Assembly (NCBI GenBank): GCA_947499775.1
Contig: CANMPY010000045.1
Location: 1-9,443 of the forward strand
Length of the DNA: 9,443 bases
Source: Bacteroidota bacterium
Lineage (GTDB): Bacteria > Bacteroidota > Bacteroidia > NS11-12g > UBA9320
Direction: 5' to 3'
Position numbers and translations under genes: made by a program. Positions 8,336 to 9,443 of the stretch are shown here, one piece after another. The notes under the pieces were generated by a model. It searched no databases and had not been told where the DNA came from. It was given only the letters and a program-made list of their open reading frames with translations. Each line of letters starts with the position of its first letter. The stretch's first letter is position 1.

Positions 8336-9283
8336 CTAAAATATTTTATGCAATAAGGCTGTATATTCCATGAGCCAGGCTACCCCCATGTGCACTATAA
8401 TTCCACCTGCAATCGAGCCTGTTCGTATAGCTAAGATACCTAAAATAGTTCCGCCAAAAAATGAGCTTACGGTTTCGCCTAATGGTTTCCCGAAATGAAT
8501 GGTAACGTAGAAGCAAGCCATAGGTAGCAAACAGCTCCATCCAAAATGCCTATAGAAAGCAAGCAATAAAAAGCCTCTAAAAAAGTATTCTATAAAAATA
8601 AAATCAAATCCATAAAACAACTCATAAATAAAAAAATACTTTTGATCCTCTGCATTATCTATACTTAAAGGATAAAGATGGAAGCCTTTTGGGTATTGAC
8701 TTAAAAAATCGTTCTGATAAGAGGCAATAACTACAAGAGGAATCATAATTCCCAACATAATTAAATAGGGTTTGGTGTCGTAGTTTTTAAGCGTGAAACC
8801 ATAATTGGGCATTAAGCTCTTATCTTTAATTCTCCAATATACATAGATTGGAATGAACACGAGCAAGTCTCTAATTACAACAGCCAAACATTTATAGTAA
8901 AAATAAGCGGTTCTATCTGATGGCAAAAGTGAATAAAGCTCTTCACTAAAATAATTGATAAACGAGCGTAGGCTAAATACAATTGGAGCAAAAACAAGTA
9001 AAAACCAAAATAACGGACTATGCCATAGGCTCCAATCTTTATAATGGAAGCTATACATGAGATAGCCGCATGCGAAAGGAAAAAGGTAAATTATAAATTG
9101 AATAATTAGATCGGAAATGGTATCATGATACTTAATTTCTAACCAATTAGTGCAATGAAAATAATATTCAACAAAAACATAGCCGCCTAAAAATAGCAGA
9201 ACACTCAATAAATACCATGGCTTTAATTCATAAACCAGATATTCTTTTAAATATGCAATTATTTTTTTCAAAATCTTCGGCAA
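8336..9283 (-). CDS. CPBP (Rce1/Abi)-family intramembrane protein, catalytic motifs altered
   Basis: This 315-residue polytopic membrane protein has hydrophobic segments at about residues 22-41, 57-78, 89-107, 133-150, 172-188, 216-244, 249-263, 275-288 and 290-306. Three patches in the C-terminal third correspond to CPBP motifs: IEYFFRG at 231-237 (motif 1, normally EExxxR), TIHFGKPLGE at 261-270 (motif 2 His263) and IVHMGVAWLMEY at 296-307 (motif 3 His298). Glu232, Arg236 and both His are kept. The first Glu of motif 1 is Ile, the Phe four residues before the motif 2 His is Tyr, and the Asn/Asp four residues after the motif 3 His is Ala. The HFGKP form suggests a particular CPBP subfamily, so protease activity is uncertain. 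There is no in-frame ATG near the start. TTG at 9283 is used here; TTG at 9271 (giving MKKIIAYLKEYL) is an equally good alternative. It is probably cotranscribed with recG. Confidence 0.82.
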   Translation of the reverse strand: MPKILKKIIAYLKEYLVYELKPWYLLSVLLFLGGYVFVEYYFHCTNWLEIKYHDTISDLIIQFIIYLFPFACGYLMYSFHYKDWSLWHSPLFWFLLVFAPIVFSLRSFINYFSEELYSLLPSDRTAYFYYKCLAVVIRDLLVFIPIYVYWRIKDKSLMPNYGFTLKNYDTKPYLIMLGIMIPLVVIASYQNDFLSQYPKGFHLYPLSIDNAEDQKYFFIYELFYGFDFIFIEYFFRGFLLLAFYRHFGWSCLLPMACFYVTIHFGKPLGETVSSFFGGTILGILAIRTGSIAGGIIVHMGVAWLMEYTALLHKIF

Positions 9284-9298
9284 ATTACTATTAAGTAA

Positions 9299-9361
9299 AG
9301 AGATTTTGAATACAGGGGGTATAGAAATATTAAATCACATTTCTCTGTATTCAAAATCTCT
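9299..9361. repeat. Inverted repeat with 17-base perfect arms in the divergent region
   Basis: AGAGATTTTGAATACAG at 9299-9315 is matched by its exact reverse complement at 9345-9361. Inside, AGAAAT (9323-9328) pairs with ATTTCT (9339-9344). As one structure this is a 17-pair stem, a seven-base one-sided bulge (GGGGTAT, 9316-9322), a further six pairs and a ten-base loop. It lies upstream of both flanking genes, so it is not a terminator for either. The right arm covers about -40 to -24 relative to the start expected from the -7 box at 9373, so it could be an operator. A dispersed palindromic element is the main alternative. Confidence 0.8.
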
Positions 9362-9372
9362 CTACTCTGTAC

Positions 9373-9380
9373 TATCTTTG
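9373..9380 (+). promoter_or_regulatory. Promoter -7 box (TATCTTTG) of the deoxyhypusine-synthase-like gene
   Basis: TATCTTTG matches the Bacteroidota primary-sigma -7 consensus TAnnTTTG exactly and ends four bases before the ATG at 9385. Transcription from such a box would begin about at the start codon, giving a leaderless or nearly leaderless mRNA. No good -33 TTTG is visible about 19 bases upstream; that position falls inside the right arm of the inverted repeat. Confidence 0.6.
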
Positions 9381-9384
9381 CCCC

Positions 9385-9443
9385 ATGAACCCAAAACCAA
9401 TTACCGAGTTTATTGAGAAATATTTTCTGCATTTTAATGCAGC
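9385..9443 (+). CDS. Deoxyhypusine synthase family protein (5' end only)
   Basis: Only 19 full codons are visible: MNPKPITEFIEKYFLHFNA, followed by GC, which begins a probable Ala codon, and then the window ends. This matches my recollection of the N-terminus of the Bacteroidota deoxyhypusine-synthase-like proteins, which begin with a short charged stretch, then (I/V)xxFIxxxxxHFNAA. The eukaryotic enzyme transfers an aminobutyl group from spermidine to eIF5A. Bacteria lack eIF5A, and several bacterial relatives make homospermidine or have unknown roles, so the substrate cannot be stated. The ATG is supported by the TATCTTTG box immediately upstream. With so few residues the assignment is recognition of a motif, not a domain analysis. 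Confidence 0.65.
   Translation, partial: MNPKPITEFIEKYFLHFNA

Noticed and set aside
8346..8540. A 64-codon minus-strand frame within the CPBP gene
   Set aside because: It overlaps the conserved HFGKP and HMGVA region in another frame, and the main frame explains the sequence.
9299..9361. Invertible promoter of the phase-variation type
   Set aside because: The segment between the arms is only 29 bases, too short to carry a promoter, and no recombinase gene is nearby.
9299..9361. Bidirectional terminator
   Set aside because: The repeat is upstream of both flanking genes and neither arm is followed by a T-run in the right place.
738..9443. A new multi-gene defence or mobile system
   Set aside because: All large genes are recognisable housekeeping families with intact frames. 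There are no integrase, transposase, toxin-antitoxin or nuclease-effector signatures, and no change in base composition was evident by eye.

Overview
The window looks like ordinary chromosomal DNA from a member of the Bacteroidota. It is AT-rich. The upstream gene starts lack strong Shine-Dalgarno sequences, apart from tsaD. A perfect TAnnTTTG element, the -7 promoter box typical of this phylum, sits just before the last gene. Gene content points the same way: a large TamB-type protein beside tsaD, and a deoxyhypusine-synthase-like protein in a bacterium. I cannot place it below phylum. I see no rRNA, tRNA, CRISPR array, insertion sequence or phage gene, and no stretch without a gene longer than about 100 bases.

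Layout, left to right. (1) 1-701, minus: the N-terminal 233 residues of a secreted protein with YD-repeat-like segments; its C-terminus lies beyond the left edge. (2) 738-1766, minus: tsaD, which makes the t6A37 modification of tRNA and probably begins at an ATG with a good Shine-Dalgarno, not at the farther upstream TTG. (3) 1817-6223, plus: a 1468-residue TamB-family inner-membrane-anchored periplasmic protein, divergent from tsaD, starting at a TTG immediately after an in-frame stop. (4) 6233-8332, minus: recG, converging on tamB with a 9-base gap that is overlapped by a 16-base perfect palindrome. (5) 8336-9283, minus: a polytopic CPBP/Abi-family membrane protein just upstream of recG with a 3-base gap, so probably one transcript. 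(6) 9284-9384: a divergent regulatory region with a long inverted repeat and a promoter -7 box. (7) 9385-9443, plus: the first residues of a deoxyhypusine-synthase-family protein running off the right edge.

The genes do not form one pathway. They are housekeeping functions (tRNA modification, DNA repair and fork rescue, envelope biogenesis, a polyamine-type enzyme) plus one lineage-specific secreted protein. I found no evidence of a new multi-gene system. The least explained element is the imperfect hairpin-forming repeat at 9299-9361. It lies between two divergent genes, overlaps where the -33 region of the rightmost gene should be, and its core recurs a third time over the start of the CPBP gene.
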